Assembly: GCA_002480085.1 (NCBI GenBank)
Contig: DKPJ01000012.1
Span: 1-64,000, forward strand
Length of the DNA: 64,000 bases
Direction: 5' to 3'
DNA from: Enterobacteriaceae bacterium UBA7338
GTDB lineage: Bacteria; Pseudomonadota; Gammaproteobacteria; Enterobacterales; Enterobacteriaceae
Shown: in pieces, positions 17,223 to 26,848 of the stretch
How the letters are laid out: each line of letters opens with the position of its first letter
Numbering within the stretch: position 1 is the stretch's first letter
The notes under the pieces: model-generated
Seen by the model: the letters and a program-made list of their open reading frames with translations, nothing else
Told to the model about the DNA's origin: nothing
The model's database searches: none
Made by a program: the position numbers and the translations under genes

Positions 17223-18367
17223 TTTGCTAGCTCCAGCACAGCATCCGCCGCCTGTTCATCTGCGTTGCAGCGGATCTGCTGATGCAGCTCACGGAAGGTG
17301 TCATGCATGGCGTGGCTGGTGTTGCCCCGGGCCAGCAGAGGCAGCAGCGCATCGGCCAGCAGCTGCGGCTGGCACTCATCCTGCAGCAGCTCTTTCACCA
17401 GCTCGCGCCCGGCCAGCAGGTTAGGCAGCGAGACGTAGTCGGTCTTCACCAGCCGTTTTGCCAGCCAGAAGGTAAACGGCTTCATGCGATAGCCAACCAC
17501 CATCGGGCATTTTGCCAGCATGCACTCCAGCGCGGCGGTGCCGGAGGCCAGCAGCGCGGCGTCGCTGGCCACCATCGCCTCGCGGCCCTTGCCGTCCAGC
17601 AGGTGCACCACCAGATCCGGTGCCACTTCGGCTTTGATCCGCTCAAACTGCTCCCGGCGCTTCGCGTTGACCAGCGGCACCACCACCTCTAAATCGGGGT
17701 AGTGCTGGCGCAGGATCTGCGCGGTGCGCAGGAAGTCCGCGCTGAGCATCTCTACCTCTGCACCACGGCTGCCCGGCAGCAGCGCCAGACAGTGGGCGTC
17801 GTGCGAAAGCCCGAGGGCATCGCGCGCGGCGTTTTTATCGGGATCCAGCGGCATGGCATCCGCCATGGTATGGCCGATAAAGCGGCACGGCACGTTAAAG
17901 CGGTCATAAAACGCTTTTTCGAAAGGCAGAAAGGCCAGAACCAGATCGGTGGATCTGCCTATTTTGAAAACGCGTTTCTGTCGCCAGGCCCAGACGGAGG
18001 GGCTGACGTAGTGAATCGTTTTAATACCCTGCCGTTTGAGGTTGCCCTCCAGGGTAATGTTGAAATCCGGGGCGTCGATACCGACGAAAACGTCCGGCTT
18101 AAGCTCGGTGAAGCGGCGCGTCAGGTCGGCACGGATATGCAGCAGGCGGCGCAGGCGGCCCAGCACCTCCACGATACCCATTACGGCCAGCTCTTCCATC
18201 TCATACCAGGCTTCGCAGCCCTCGGCCTGCATCAGCGGGCCGGCCACGCCGACAAAGCGGGCGTTAGGCACGCGCTGCTTGAGCGCACGGATGAGACCAG
18301 CACCAAGAATATCGCCGGAGGTTTCTCCGGCGACCAGGGCAATCGTAAGCGGACGATCGTCAATCAT
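17219..18367 (-). CDS. lpxB: lipid A disaccharide synthase
   Basis: GT19 glycosyltransferase that joins UDP-2,3-diacylglucosamine and lipid X to form the lipid A disaccharide on the inner face of the cytoplasmic membrane. N-terminal VAGETSGD and the mid-protein LLPGSRGAEVE are the family signatures. 382 aa, equal to E. coli LpxB. The start overlaps the lpxA stop by 1 bp and the stop overlaps the rnhB start by 4 bp. Confidence 0.98.
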   Translation of the reverse strand: MIDDRPLTIALVAGETSGDILGAGLIRALKQRVPNARFVGVAGPLMQAEGCEAWYEMEELAVMGIVEVLGRLRRLLHIRADLTRRFTELKPDVFVGIDAPDFNITLEGNLKRQGIKTIHYVSPSVWAWRQKRVFKIGRSTDLVLAFLPFEKAFYDRFNVPCRFIGHTMADAMPLDPDKNAARDALGLSHDAHCLALLPGSRGAEVEMLSADFLRTAQILRQHYPDLEVVVPLVNAKRREQFERIKAEVAPDLVVHLLDGKGREAMVASDAALLASGTAALECMLAKCPMVVGYRMKPFTFWLAKRLVKTDYVSLPNLLAGRELVKELLQDECQPQLLADALLPLLARGNTSHAMHDTFRELHQQIRCNADEQAADAVLELAK

Positions 18368-19155
18368 TACCGGATCAGGCCCCGCGTCGAGCGCTCAAAG
18401 AACTCGCTGAACGCGCGGACTTCCGGGTGCGCTTCCGCCAGCTCGGCGATCTCAGGCTTCACCTCTTCCAGCGTCTTACCGCTGCGGTAGAGCAGCTTGT
18501 AGGCGTTGCGAATGGCGATCAGCGCTTCACGGCTAAAGCCGCGACGTTTCAGCCCTTCGATGTTAACCCCAAACGGCGTGGCGTGGTTACCCTGGGCAAT
18601 CACGTACGGCGGCACGTCCTGGGCAACGCCAGAGCAGCCGCCCACCATGACGTGCGCGCCGATGATGCAGAACTGGTGCACCGCCGTCATGCCACCGATG
18701 ATGGCATGATCGTCAACCGAGACGTGGCCCGCTAACGTCGCGTTGTTAGCGAGGATACAGTTGCTCCCTACCGTACAATCATGCGCAACGTGTGCGTTGA
18801 TCATCAGCAGGTTACCGCTGCCCACCTTCGTCAAACCACCGCCCTGTTCGGTACCACGGTGAATGGTTACGCTTTCGCGAATGCGGTTACGATCGCCGAT
18901 TTCCACCCGGGTCGGTTCGCCAGCATATTTGAGATCCTGGTTCACTTCACCGATGGAGGCGAACTGATAGATCTCGTTGTCGCGGCCAATTTTAGTGTGG
19001 CCGTTTACGACAACGTGAGACTTCAGTACGGTACCCTCACCAATTTCAACATGGGGTCCAACAATACAGAACGGGCCAATGTGAACGTTAGCACCAATAA
19101 CGGCACCCTCTTCCACAATGGCGGTAGGATGAACAAAGGCAGTTTTATCAATCAC
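18367..19155 (-). CDS. lpxA: UDP-N-acetylglucosamine acyltransferase
   Basis: First enzyme of lipid A synthesis: transfers R-3-hydroxymyristoyl from ACP to UDP-GlcNAc. The N-terminal half is a left-handed parallel beta-helix of hexapeptide repeats; the catalytic histidine (His125 in E. coli) is in MTAVHQFC. The C-terminal quarter is the helical domain. 262 aa, equal to E. coli. Starts 3 bp after fabZ ends and is coupled to lpxB by a 1-bp overlap. Confidence 0.98.
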   Translation of the reverse strand: MIDKTAFVHPTAIVEEGAVIGANVHIGPFCIVGPHVEIGEGTVLKSHVVVNGHTKIGRDNEIYQFASIGEVNQDLKYAGEPTRVEIGDRNRIRESVTIHRGTEQGGGLTKVGSGNLLMINAHVAHDCTVGSNCILANNATLAGHVSVDDHAIIGGMTAVHQFCIIGAHVMVGGCSGVAQDVPPYVIAQGNHATPFGVNIEGLKRRGFSREALIAIRNAYKLLYRSGKTLEEVKPEIAELAEAHPEVRAFSEFFERSTRGLIR

Positions 19156-19158
19156 GTA

Positions 19159-19614
19159 TCAGGCCTCCCGGCTACGTGCACACATCATAGTAGCTTCACA
19201 AACAACTTTACCGTCAACCATTGCCACGCCCTTAAAGCGGGTCAGGCCACGGCGCGTTTTTTCGAACGTCACTTCCATGATCATCTGATCCCCTGGCACT
19301 ACCGGACGCTTGAAGCGCGCTTCATCGATACCGGCAAAGTAGTACAGCTCGCCAGGTTCCAGTTTCCCTACGCTTTTAAACGCCAGAATGCCAGTGGCCT
19401 GGGCCATGGCTTCCAGAATCAGGACGCCCGGAAAGATGGGTTTACCAGGGAAGTGGCCCTGGAAAAATGGCTCATTAACCGAAACATTTTTTACTGCGCG
19501 CAGAAAACGACCTTCTTCGAAATCCAGCACGCGGTCAACCAGCAGAAACGGGTAGCGGTGCGGCAGAAGCTCTAAAATCTCTTCAATGTGCAGAGTATGA
19601 GTGTCAGTAGTCAA
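19159..19614 (-). CDS. fabZ: 3-hydroxyacyl-ACP dehydratase
   Basis: Hot-dog fold dehydratase of fatty-acid elongation. It competes with LpxA for R-3-hydroxymyristoyl-ACP, so their neighbourhood reflects a shared substrate. The catalytic His54 is in GHFPGKPIFPG and the paired glutamate in LILEAMAQ. 151 aa, equal to E. coli. The start codon is TTG (19614), with AGGAAGAG a few bases upstream; this matches the family N-terminus. Confidence 0.97.
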   Translation of the reverse strand: MTTDTHTLHIEEILELLPHRYPFLLVDRVLDFEEGRFLRAVKNVSVNEPFFQGHFPGKPIFPGVLILEAMAQATGILAFKSVGKLEPGELYYFAGIDEARFKRPVVPGDQMIMEVTFEKTRRGLTRFKGVAMVDGKVVCEATMMCARSREA

Positions 19615-19713
19615 AATACTCTTCCTGTCAAAAAATACTGAATGGCAATAATAACACGGCCCGCGACAATCTAATGCCGTCAGGCCGGGAAGTTTGGGCG
19701 TAAAACGGGTGAA

Positions 19714-20742
19714 TTATTCGTCTTGTTGCACGACCTTGCGCTCAAGAGCCTTGAGACGCTTGCTCATGTCATCAATATTCATCACCAGCGCTGCTGTTTT
19801 TCGCCAGGTTTTATTGGGTTGCAGCGGGATACCCGATGAGTAGACGCCCGGTTCAGTAATGGGACGCATCACCATACCCATGCCCGTTACGGTGACCTTA
19901 TCGCAGATTTCCATGTGACCGTTGATCACGCTCGCACCGCCAATCATACAGTAGCGGCCAATTTTTAAACTGCCTGCCATGATGACGCCGCCAGCAACTG
20001 CGGTATTGTCGCCAATCACGACGTTATGTGCAATCTGGCACTGGTTATCAATGATAACACCGTTGCCGATAATGGTGTCGTCCAGCGCGCCACGGTCGAT
20101 AGTGGTACATGCGCCGATCTCAACACGATCGCCGACGATCACCCGGCCAAGCTGGGGGATCTTCACCCAGTTGCCGCGATCGTTGGCATAGCCAAAGCCG
20201 TCCGCGCCGATCACGGTGCTGGACTGAATGAGGCAATTTTCACCGATCTCAATCTCGTGGTAAATGGTCACGTTGGCCCATAAACGCGAGCCGGCGCCAA
20301 TTTTCGTCTTTTTGCCCACGAAACAGCCTGCGCCGATCACAACGTTATCGCCCAGCTCAACGTCTGATTCGATAACCGCGTTAGCGCCAATGGAGACGTT
20401 GTTACCCAGCTTCGCCGTGGGATCGATCACCGCACTGGGGGCAATGTCCTGCGCTGGCTGCGGCGTGGTATCAAGAATTTGTGCCATCCGGGCATACGTC
20501 AGGTAGGGGTTTTTCACTACCAGCGCGGGGCCGTGGGCAAAAGGAAGGTCGTCCTGCGTCATCACGACAGCAGAGGCCTGGCAAGCCGCCAGATGTTCAC
20601 GGTACTTTGGGTTTACCATGAAGGTGATTTGACCTGCTTTAGCGGACTGCATGGACGCAACGCCGGTGATGGCGATATCGCCATCACCGTGTAACTCTGC
20701 ATCCAACTGTTGAGCTAAATCAGACAGTCGAATTGTAGACAT
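19714..20742 (-). CDS. lpxD: UDP-3-O-(3-hydroxymyristoyl)glucosamine N-acyltransferase
   Basis: Third enzyme of lipid A synthesis. It has an N-terminal uridine-binding domain (about 1-100), a long left-handed beta-helix of hexapeptide repeats (about 100-310) with the catalytic His in CQIAHNVVIG (near 239), and a C-terminal helix. 342 aa against 341 in E. coli. Starts 3 bp after the skp stop; 99 bp separate it from fabZ. Confidence 0.98.
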   Translation of the reverse strand: MSTIRLSDLAQQLDAELHGDGDIAITGVASMQSAKAGQITFMVNPKYREHLAACQASAVVMTQDDLPFAHGPALVVKNPYLTYARMAQILDTTPQPAQDIAPSAVIDPTAKLGNNVSIGANAVIESDVELGDNVVIGAGCFVGKKTKIGAGSRLWANVTIYHEIEIGENCLIQSSTVIGADGFGYANDRGNWVKIPQLGRVIVGDRVEIGACTTIDRGALDDTIIGNGVIIDNQCQIAHNVVIGDNTAVAGGVIMAGSLKIGRYCMIGGASVINGHMEICDKVTVTGMGMVMRPITEPGVYSSGIPLQPNKTWRKTAALVMNIDDMSKRLKALERKVVQQDE

Positions 20743-20745
20743 TAC

Positions 20746-21240
20746 TTATTTAACCTGTTTCAGCACATCAGCGGTGATGTCTTTTACGTCACTGCTGTTG
20801 TAAGCAACGGTATTTGCGTCAACAACCAGATCGATACCCTCGTCGGCTGCGACTTTCTTCACTGCAGACTGGATACGGTTAACCAGTTTGCCACGCTCTT
20901 CGTTGGAACGACGCGCGCGATCCTGCTCAAAAGCCTGTGCTTTCTGGGAGAAAGCCTGGCGCTGAGACATGACGTCTTTTTCCAGCTTGCTACGATCGGA
21001 AGCTTTCATCGTTGAGCCGTCACGCTGCAGGCGCTGCATTTTGCCTTGCAGGTCGTTTTCCTGGCTCTGCAGTTCGCTGGCACGGCCTTTGAACTCGTTT
21101 TCCAGCGTTTTGGAAACACCGGTAGTCTGGGCGACCTGCTGGAACAGGCTGTTCATGTTAACGATCGCAATTTTGTCCGCTGCCTGAGCAGAGGTAACCA
21201 TCGCTAAACCGAGACCCGCAGCTAATAACCACTTTTTCAC
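20746..21240 (-). CDS. skp: periplasmic outer-membrane protein chaperone Skp
   Basis: Jellyfish-shaped trimeric chaperone that carries unfolded outer-membrane proteins to BamA, its upstream neighbour. A 20-residue Sec signal peptide ends at AQA. The mature protein has two long helices forming the tentacles (coiled coil, about 45-120). It is 164 aa, 3 more than E. coli, from a small insert (RDGST) near the tentacle tip, residues 73-77. Start codon is GTG 21240 with AAGGAG upstream. Confidence 0.97.
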   Translation of the reverse strand: MKKWLLAAGLGLAMVTSAQAADKIAIVNMNSLFQQVAQTTGVSKTLENEFKGRASELQSQENDLQGKMQRLQRDGSTMKASDRSKLEKDVMSQRQAFSQKAQAFEQDRARRSNEERGKLVNRIQSAVKKVAADEGIDLVVDANTVAYNSSDVKDITADVLKQVK

Positions 21241-21355
21241 AATAAACTCCTTACCATCCCAATGTATCCGAAGATACCTTCTTTGCGTGACCAGGCGATC
21301 TCACAATCGCCTGCATCAGCGCTACACTACCTGTGCATTCCGTTGCGAAGAACAA

Positions 21356-23767
21356 TTACCAGGTTTTACCAATGTTAAACTGGAATTGCTCTGCTTTGTC
21401 CCCTTCGTATTTCTTAAACGGCTGGGCGTAGGAGAAGACCAACGGTCCCAGCGGAGACATCCATTGTAGTGCAATACCCGCAGACATACGGATGTTGCTC
21501 GGATCGCTATAGTCCGGAATATCGCTGGGGACCTGCGAAGGATCCCAGTTAGTATCCCACACCGTACCCGCATCCCAGAAGAAGGAGGTACGGATCGAGT
21601 TAGCATACTTCTCGCTCACAAACGGCGTCGGGGTGATCACTTCCAGGCTGGCAACGCCCATGGCGTTACCGCCCACCGCGTCATCAGACTTACAGACCGA
21701 ACCTGGCGTAGTCGTCTGGCAGTTCTCCTGGTTATTGCCCCCGTAGTAGACCGCTTTCGGACCGATGTTGTTGGACTGGAAGCCACGCACGGTGCTCGAG
21801 CCACCGGCGTAGAAGTTCTCATAGAACGGCATCTCTTTACCGCCCAGTCCGTCACCGTAGCCCCAACGGGTACGGCCCAGCACCACCCATTTGTGATCGT
21901 CATCAAGCGGGACGTAGGTCGCGGTGTCCAGCGTAACCTTGTAGAACTCGTTATCCGAGCCTGGTACGGTGACCTTACCGTTCAGGTTGACGCGCGAGCC
22001 GTCCGTCGGGAAGTAGCCGCGGTCAAGATGGTTATAGGTCCAGCCGTAGTTGAAGGTGAAGTCGTCTGCGCTGTAGCCGTTATCGTTGTCCTGGGTGTTG
22101 GCGCTCTGCCCCACCGAGTCGAGATAACGCCACATGGCGACCTGCGGCTCCATATTGGAGAGGTCGTTATGCACGTAACCTAAGCCGAGGCGCAGCGTGT
22201 TGTACTCGTTGATCGGGAAGCCCAGCGTACCGTCAAGGCCATAGCTCTTGTTGGTGTACGACGAGAGGTCCGCGTCATCGGCTTCGAAGTCGTTATAGAA
22301 GATACGACCGCCGAGGCTCACACCGTCAACGGTGAAGTACGGGTTGGTAACAGACAGCTCAGAGTAGGTCTGGTAGTCGTTCTTGGTCCCGTTGATCCCT
22401 ACCGAGTAACCGGTACCCAGCCAGTTATCCTGCTGAACGCCAACCTGGAAGCTGACGCCGCTCTCGGTACCGTAGCCGACGCCGAAGTTGAAGCTACCGG
22501 TGTTACGCTCTTTAACCTTGTAGACCACATCAACCTGGTCCGGGCTGCCTGCAACGCGCTGGGTATCAGTATCTACCGTTTCGAAGTAGCCGAGACGGTT
22601 CAGACGCTCTTTACCCTGATCGACCAGATCGCTGCCCAGCCATGCGCCCTCCATCTGGCGCATTTCACGGCGCAGCACGGCATCTTTGGAGGTGTCGTTA
22701 CCCTCAAAGCGGATCTTGCGCACGTAGTAGCGGTTGCCCGCATCGACGTTAATATGCAGCTTCACGGTCTTATCCGCATCGTTGATCTCAGGCTGAGACT
22801 GCACGCGCGGGTAGGCGTAGCCATAGCGACCCAGAAGCTTCTTGATGTTGTCTTCCATCTTGGTCACTTTGGTGCCGTTATAGAGCTCGCCCGGCTGGAT
22901 CTTCGTCAGGCTCTCAATCTCGGCGGAGTGACCGGCCAGGTTACCGCTGACTTCAACGCCGGAGAGCTTGTACTGGTCGCCTTCGGTGATGTTAACGGTA
23001 ATGTAGATGCCTTTTTTGTCCGGCGTCAGGCTGACCTGGGTGGAGTCGATGTTGAAACGCGCGTAGCCACGATCGAGGTAGTAGCTGCGTAGCGTCTCAA
23101 GGTCGCCTGCCAGCTTCTGCTTCTGGTATTTGCGATCGCCTACCACGTTCCACCACGGCACTTCGTCGCGCAGCTGGAAGGTTGAGATCAGCTCTTCGGT
23201 ACTGAACGCGTGGTTACCGACGATGTTGATCTGTTGAATTTTGGCGGAGACGCCCTCCTGGAAGACCAGCTTCAGATCGACGCGGTTACGCGGCAGCGGT
23301 GTGACAACCGCTTTCACGCTGGCGCTGTATTTACCGACGCTGTAGTAGAAGTCTTCCAGACCTTTTTCGATATCGGCCAGAGTGGTGCGATCGAGTGATT
23401 CACCCACGCGCACGCCAGACGCTTCGAGGTTCTGCTTCAGCATGTCATCCTTAACGGACTTGTTGCCCGAGAAGGTGATGCTGGCAATGGTTGGACGCTC
23501 TTTAACCTGCACGAGGAGCGTATCACCATCGCGCAGGACGCGAACGTCCTCGAAGTTGCCGGTGGCAAACAGCGCACGGATGATATTACTGATGTCTTCA
23601 TCAGTCACCGTGTCACCCTGACGTACTGGCATACTGAGGAGGGCCGCACCAACGGCGACACGCTGTAAGCCTTCGAAATGAATATCTTTCACTACGAACC
23701 CTTCAGCACCGTATACGGTCGCGCTGCTAAACAGCAGCGACGCTATAAGCAACTTTTTCATCGCCAT
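21356..23767 (-). CDS. bamA: outer membrane protein assembly factor BamA
   Basis: Essential Omp85 core of the BAM complex. A 20-residue signal ends at VYG before AEGF. Five POTRA domains follow (about 22-420), then a 16-strand barrel ending in the signal NIGKTW. The VRGF motif of loop 6 is intact (GGSSTVRGFQSN), and the two loop-6 cysteines are kept (ENC...SVC), although this loop is shorter than in E. coli. 803 aa against 810; most differences fall in extracellular loops. Co-directional with rseP and skp. Confidence 0.98.
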   Translation of the reverse strand: MAMKKLLIASLLFSSATVYGAEGFVVKDIHFEGLQRVAVGAALLSMPVRQGDTVTDEDISNIIRALFATGNFEDVRVLRDGDTLLVQVKERPTIASITFSGNKSVKDDMLKQNLEASGVRVGESLDRTTLADIEKGLEDFYYSVGKYSASVKAVVTPLPRNRVDLKLVFQEGVSAKIQQINIVGNHAFSTEELISTFQLRDEVPWWNVVGDRKYQKQKLAGDLETLRSYYLDRGYARFNIDSTQVSLTPDKKGIYITVNITEGDQYKLSGVEVSGNLAGHSAEIESLTKIQPGELYNGTKVTKMEDNIKKLLGRYGYAYPRVQSQPEINDADKTVKLHINVDAGNRYYVRKIRFEGNDTSKDAVLRREMRQMEGAWLGSDLVDQGKERLNRLGYFETVDTDTQRVAGSPDQVDVVYKVKERNTGSFNFGVGYGTESGVSFQVGVQQDNWLGTGYSVGINGTKNDYQTYSELSVTNPYFTVDGVSLGGRIFYNDFEADDADLSSYTNKSYGLDGTLGFPINEYNTLRLGLGYVHNDLSNMEPQVAMWRYLDSVGQSANTQDNDNGYSADDFTFNYGWTYNHLDRGYFPTDGSRVNLNGKVTVPGSDNEFYKVTLDTATYVPLDDDHKWVVLGRTRWGYGDGLGGKEMPFYENFYAGGSSTVRGFQSNNIGPKAVYYGGNNQENCQTTTPGSVCKSDDAVGGNAMGVASLEVITPTPFVSEKYANSIRTSFFWDAGTVWDTNWDPSQVPSDIPDYSDPSNIRMSAGIALQWMSPLGPLVFSYAQPFKKYEGDKAEQFQFNIGKTW

Positions 23768-23796
23768 CGTTATTATGCGTTCTTCCTAACTAACTC

Positions 23797-25149
23797 TCAT
23801 AACCGAGAGAAATCATTGAAAAGTGCAAGCCCCATTAACAGCACCAGCAAAATTGAGCCAATGCGATAACTAAAGTCTTGAACCCGCTCGGATACCGGCC
23901 CGCCTTTTAGCTTCTCTATCGCTAAAAACAGCAGGTGTCCCCCATCTAAAACCGGTAGAGGGAACAGGTTGATAATCCCCAGGTTCACGCTGATTAAGGC
24001 GAGAAACATCAGGTAGTAGATCAACCCAAACTCCGCTGACATCCCAGCCCCCTGGGCGATCGAGATCGGCCCGCTGAGGTTGTTCAGCTTGACGTCGCCG
24101 GTTATCAATTTCCCCAGCATACTGACCGTGAGCTTCATCAACTGCCAGGTTTTACCCGTGGCTTCGACAACGGCGTCAAACGGCCCATACTGGCGTACTG
24201 TCTTATACTCGTCCGGCAGCGGGATAACCTTTGGCACGACGCCCGCAAACCCTTCATCCTTGCCGCTACCCGGTTTTGTATCTGGTATCAGCGTTAAAGA
24301 CAAGGGAGTTCCCTGCCTTTCTATCTCTAACGCTAACGGCGTACCCGGATTATCGCGAACCAGGGTAACAAACGTCATCCACTGCGTGATGGCCTGCCCA
24401 TCGACTTTAACGATCCTGTCGCCAGCTTGCAAACCCGCTTTACTTGCCGCCGACCCGGACTGCACCTCGGCCAGCACGGATTCAATCTGTGCCCCGCGCG
24501 GCTGGATGCCCAGCGACGCCACCGGATCCTGCTTGTCCGGCTCGAAAGCCCAGTCGCGCAGATCCAGCGTTCTCTGCTGGCGGCTGTCGCTGCCAAACGG
24601 AGCTACGCTGAGGGTGGTCTGCTCATCGCCAATTTTATCAACCAGCTGCAGACGCACGGCATCCCAGTCTGGCGTTTCGATACCGTCAACGGCTTTAAGT
24701 TCCATCCCAGGGGCAATTTGTGCGCTTGCGGCAATGGAGTTGGGCGTAATTTCACCAACAACCGGACGAACGCCAGGGACACCGATGATGAACACCAGCC
24801 AGTAGGCAAAGATAGCAAAGAGGAAGTTAGCCACGGGACCCGCGGCGATAACCGCGGCGCGCTGGCCGATGGTTTTGTTGTTAAACGCGGTGTGGCGCAG
24901 CTCGGGGATAACCGGCTCGACGCGTTCGTCGAGCATTTTGACATAGCCGCCGAGTGGGATGAGGGCGATGACAAACTCGGTACCCTGCTTGTCGGTGCGA
25001 CGCCAGAGGGCTTTGCCAAAACCGATGGAAAAGCGCTCAACCCGGACGCCGCAGCGGCGAGCAACCCAGAAATGGCCAAATTCGTGCACGGTAATCAGCA
25101 CGCCCAGCGCAACAATAAACGCTGCCAGATTCCAGAGAATGCTCAGCAT
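23797..25149 (-). CDS. rseP: site-2 intramembrane protease RseP
   Basis: Cleaves the anti-sigma factor RseA after DegS, releasing sigma-E, and clears remnant signal peptides. The zinc motif HEFGH is at residues 22-26 in TM1, and the third ligand is in PVLDGGHLL near the C-terminus. Two tandem PDZ domains lie between (about 120-310). 450 aa, equal to E. coli. Lies 11 bp after cdsA. Confidence 0.98.
   Translation of the reverse strand: MLSILWNLAAFIVALGVLITVHEFGHFWVARRCGVRVERFSIGFGKALWRRTDKQGTEFVIALIPLGGYVKMLDERVEPVIPELRHTAFNNKTIGQRAAVIAAGPVANFLFAIFAYWLVFIIGVPGVRPVVGEITPNSIAASAQIAPGMELKAVDGIETPDWDAVRLQLVDKIGDEQTTLSVAPFGSDSRQQRTLDLRDWAFEPDKQDPVASLGIQPRGAQIESVLAEVQSGSAASKAGLQAGDRIVKVDGQAITQWMTFVTLVRDNPGTPLALEIERQGTPLSLTLIPDTKPGSGKDEGFAGVVPKVIPLPDEYKTVRQYGPFDAVVEATGKTWQLMKLTVSMLGKLITGDVKLNNLSGPISIAQGAGMSAEFGLIYYLMFLALISVNLGIINLFPLPVLDGGHLLFLAIEKLKGGPVSERVQDFSYRIGSILLVLLMGLALFNDFSRL
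24675..24703 (-). promoter_or_regulatory. sigma-E promoter candidate inside rseP, reading toward bamA
   Basis: The minus strand has a perfect sigma-E -35 GGAACTT (24697-24703), a 16-bp spacer and TCGAAA (24675-24680), close to the TCAAA/TCTGA type -10. It lies in the rseP coding region, about 0.9 kb upstream of bamA. bamA and skp belong to the sigma-E regulon in E. coli. The -35 also encodes part of MELKAV, so chance or codon constraint is possible. Confidence 0.35.
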
Positions 25150-25160
25150 AAACCCATCCG

Positions 25161-26018
25161 TTAAATCGTCCCAAAGACCAGCAGCAGCAGGCAGGCAAAC
25201 ACCGGTACCGCCGCCGTCAGGCTGTCGATGCGATCGAGAATACCGCCGTGGCCTGGAATAAGGTGACCGCTATCTTTGATACCGGCTTCACGCTTAAACA
25301 TACTTTCGGTGAGGTCGCCCAGCACCGAGGCCAGCGCCGCGACAATGGAGCAGATCAGCAGCGTAGAGAGCGCCACCTCCAGGTTCGCCCAGACGCTATA
25401 GCCCCAGGAGATCACCGCCGCCGTAAACAGGCCGCCGATAAAGCCCTGCCAGGTTTTGCCCGGCGACACCTTCGGGGCCAGCTTATGCTTGCCGAACAGC
25501 TTGCCGAACATGTAGGCGCCGGAGTCCGCGCCCCAGACGAGGATCATGACGTAGAGCAGCCACAGCGCGCCGCTGTAGTGATTATCCTCATAGTGCCAGG
25601 CGCGCAGCGCCAGCATGCCCCAGAAAAAGGGAACGATGGTGAGGATACCAAACAGCAGGCGCAGCGCCTTTGAGTGGCGCCATAGCGCCGCCGAGGCGGG
25701 ATAGAACAGCACCAGCAGCAGCGCGGCAATCCACCAGCCCAGCGAGGCCCACAGCGAGCCTTCAACCAGCGGCTGATGAACGTTGTGATGGTACTCCGGG
25801 ATCGTAAAGAGCATCACCGCCAGCAGCAGGCCGCAGAGCACGGCCAGCCATACCCGCTGCGTGCGTGAAGTAAAGCCGCTAAGCTGGCCCCACTCCCAGG
25901 CGGCCAGCATACAGACCGCGAGCGTGACCAGAGCAAACCCCACCGGGGGAAGTAAAAATAGCGCCGCAATGACGACGGGTATTAATACAAAAGCAGAAAT
26001 CAGGCGATACTTCAGCAA
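25161..26018 (-). CDS. cdsA: phosphatidate cytidylyltransferase
   Basis: Makes CDP-diacylglycerol from phosphatidate and CTP, the branch point to all phospholipids. Polytopic membrane protein with about eight hydrophobic segments and the family signature near the C-terminus (SMFKREAGIKDSGHLIPGHGGILDRIDS region). 285 aa, equal to E. coli. The start codon is TTG 26018, matching the family N-terminus MLKYRL. Lies 12 bp after uppS. Confidence 0.97.
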   Translation of the reverse strand: MLKYRLISAFVLIPVVIAALFLLPPVGFALVTLAVCMLAAWEWGQLSGFTSRTQRVWLAVLCGLLLAVMLFTIPEYHHNVHQPLVEGSLWASLGWWIAALLLVLFYPASAALWRHSKALRLLFGILTIVPFFWGMLALRAWHYEDNHYSGALWLLYVMILVWGADSGAYMFGKLFGKHKLAPKVSPGKTWQGFIGGLFTAAVISWGYSVWANLEVALSTLLICSIVAALASVLGDLTESMFKREAGIKDSGHLIPGHGGILDRIDSLTAAVPVFACLLLLVFGTI

Positions 26019-26030
26019 AAGCTACCCCCA

Positions 26031-26789
26031 TCAGGCTTTGTCGCCACCAGGCTCGGTGCCGCCGAAACGACGCTCTCGATTGGCAAAGGCATGCAGCGCA
26101 CCTTCAAAGTCTTGTTCATCGAAATCAGGCCAAAGAACATCCGTGAAGTAAAGTTCAGCATAGGCAATCTGCCACAGCAAAAAGTTACTGATGCGGTGCT
26201 CCCCCCCTGTCCTTATCACTAAATCCACTGGAGCCAGTTCATGCATGCAGATTTGCTTACTCAGCGCCTCTTCATCAATTTGGTCCGGGCGTAACAGCCC
26301 TTCTTTTACCTGTACCGCTAACTGCTGTACACCCTGAATAATATCCCAACGTCCGCCATAATTCGCGGCGATATTTAGCGTCAGCCCGCTATTTTGCGCG
26401 GTTAACGCCTCCGCTTTGCGAATGCGCTCCTGCAGACGTGAATTAAAACGGCTGGTGTCACCAATGACGCGCAGGCGCACATTGTGACGGTGCAGGCTTT
26501 TGACTTCGCTATCCAGCGCCCATACAAACAGCTCCATCAGCGCAGTGACCTCCTGCGCCGGACGGTTCCAGTTTTCGCTACTAAAAGCATACAGCGTTAG
26601 CGCATCAATGCCGTTGTTCGCAGCAAAGGAGACTGCGCGGCGGACGGACTTCGCTCCGGCTTTATGTCCAAAGGCTCGTATCTTCCCTTGTCTTTTTGCC
26701 CAGCGGCCATTGCCATCCATAATTATCGCCACATGGCGGCAGCCATGCGCTGGCAAATTCTCGCTTAAAGGAAGGTTCATTGACAACAT
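26031..26789 (-). CDS. uppS: undecaprenyl diphosphate synthase (cis-prenyltransferase)
   Basis: Adds eight isopentenyl units to farnesyl diphosphate to make C55-PP, the carrier lipid for peptidoglycan and O-antigen. The catalytic aspartate is in IIMDGNGRWA (residue 25), and the C-terminal motif RTGGEHRISNFLLWQ.AYAE is complete. 252 aa against 253 in E. coli. An alternative start three codons later (ATG 26780) cannot be excluded. A terminator-like hairpin precedes the gene. Confidence 0.97.
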   Translation of the reverse strand: MLSMNLPLSENLPAHGCRHVAIIMDGNGRWAKRQGKIRAFGHKAGAKSVRRAVSFAANNGIDALTLYAFSSENWNRPAQEVTALMELFVWALDSEVKSLHRHNVRLRVIGDTSRFNSRLQERIRKAEALTAQNSGLTLNIAANYGGRWDIIQGVQQLAVQVKEGLLRPDQIDEEALSKQICMHELAPVDLVIRTGGEHRISNFLLWQIAYAELYFTDVLWPDFDEQDFEGALHAFANRERRFGGTEPGGDKA

Positions 26790-26848
26790 AACGCGTTTTA
26801 AGTCCCTGAAAAGGATTTAGCGGTACTCAGAAATACTGAAGCCTTTAC

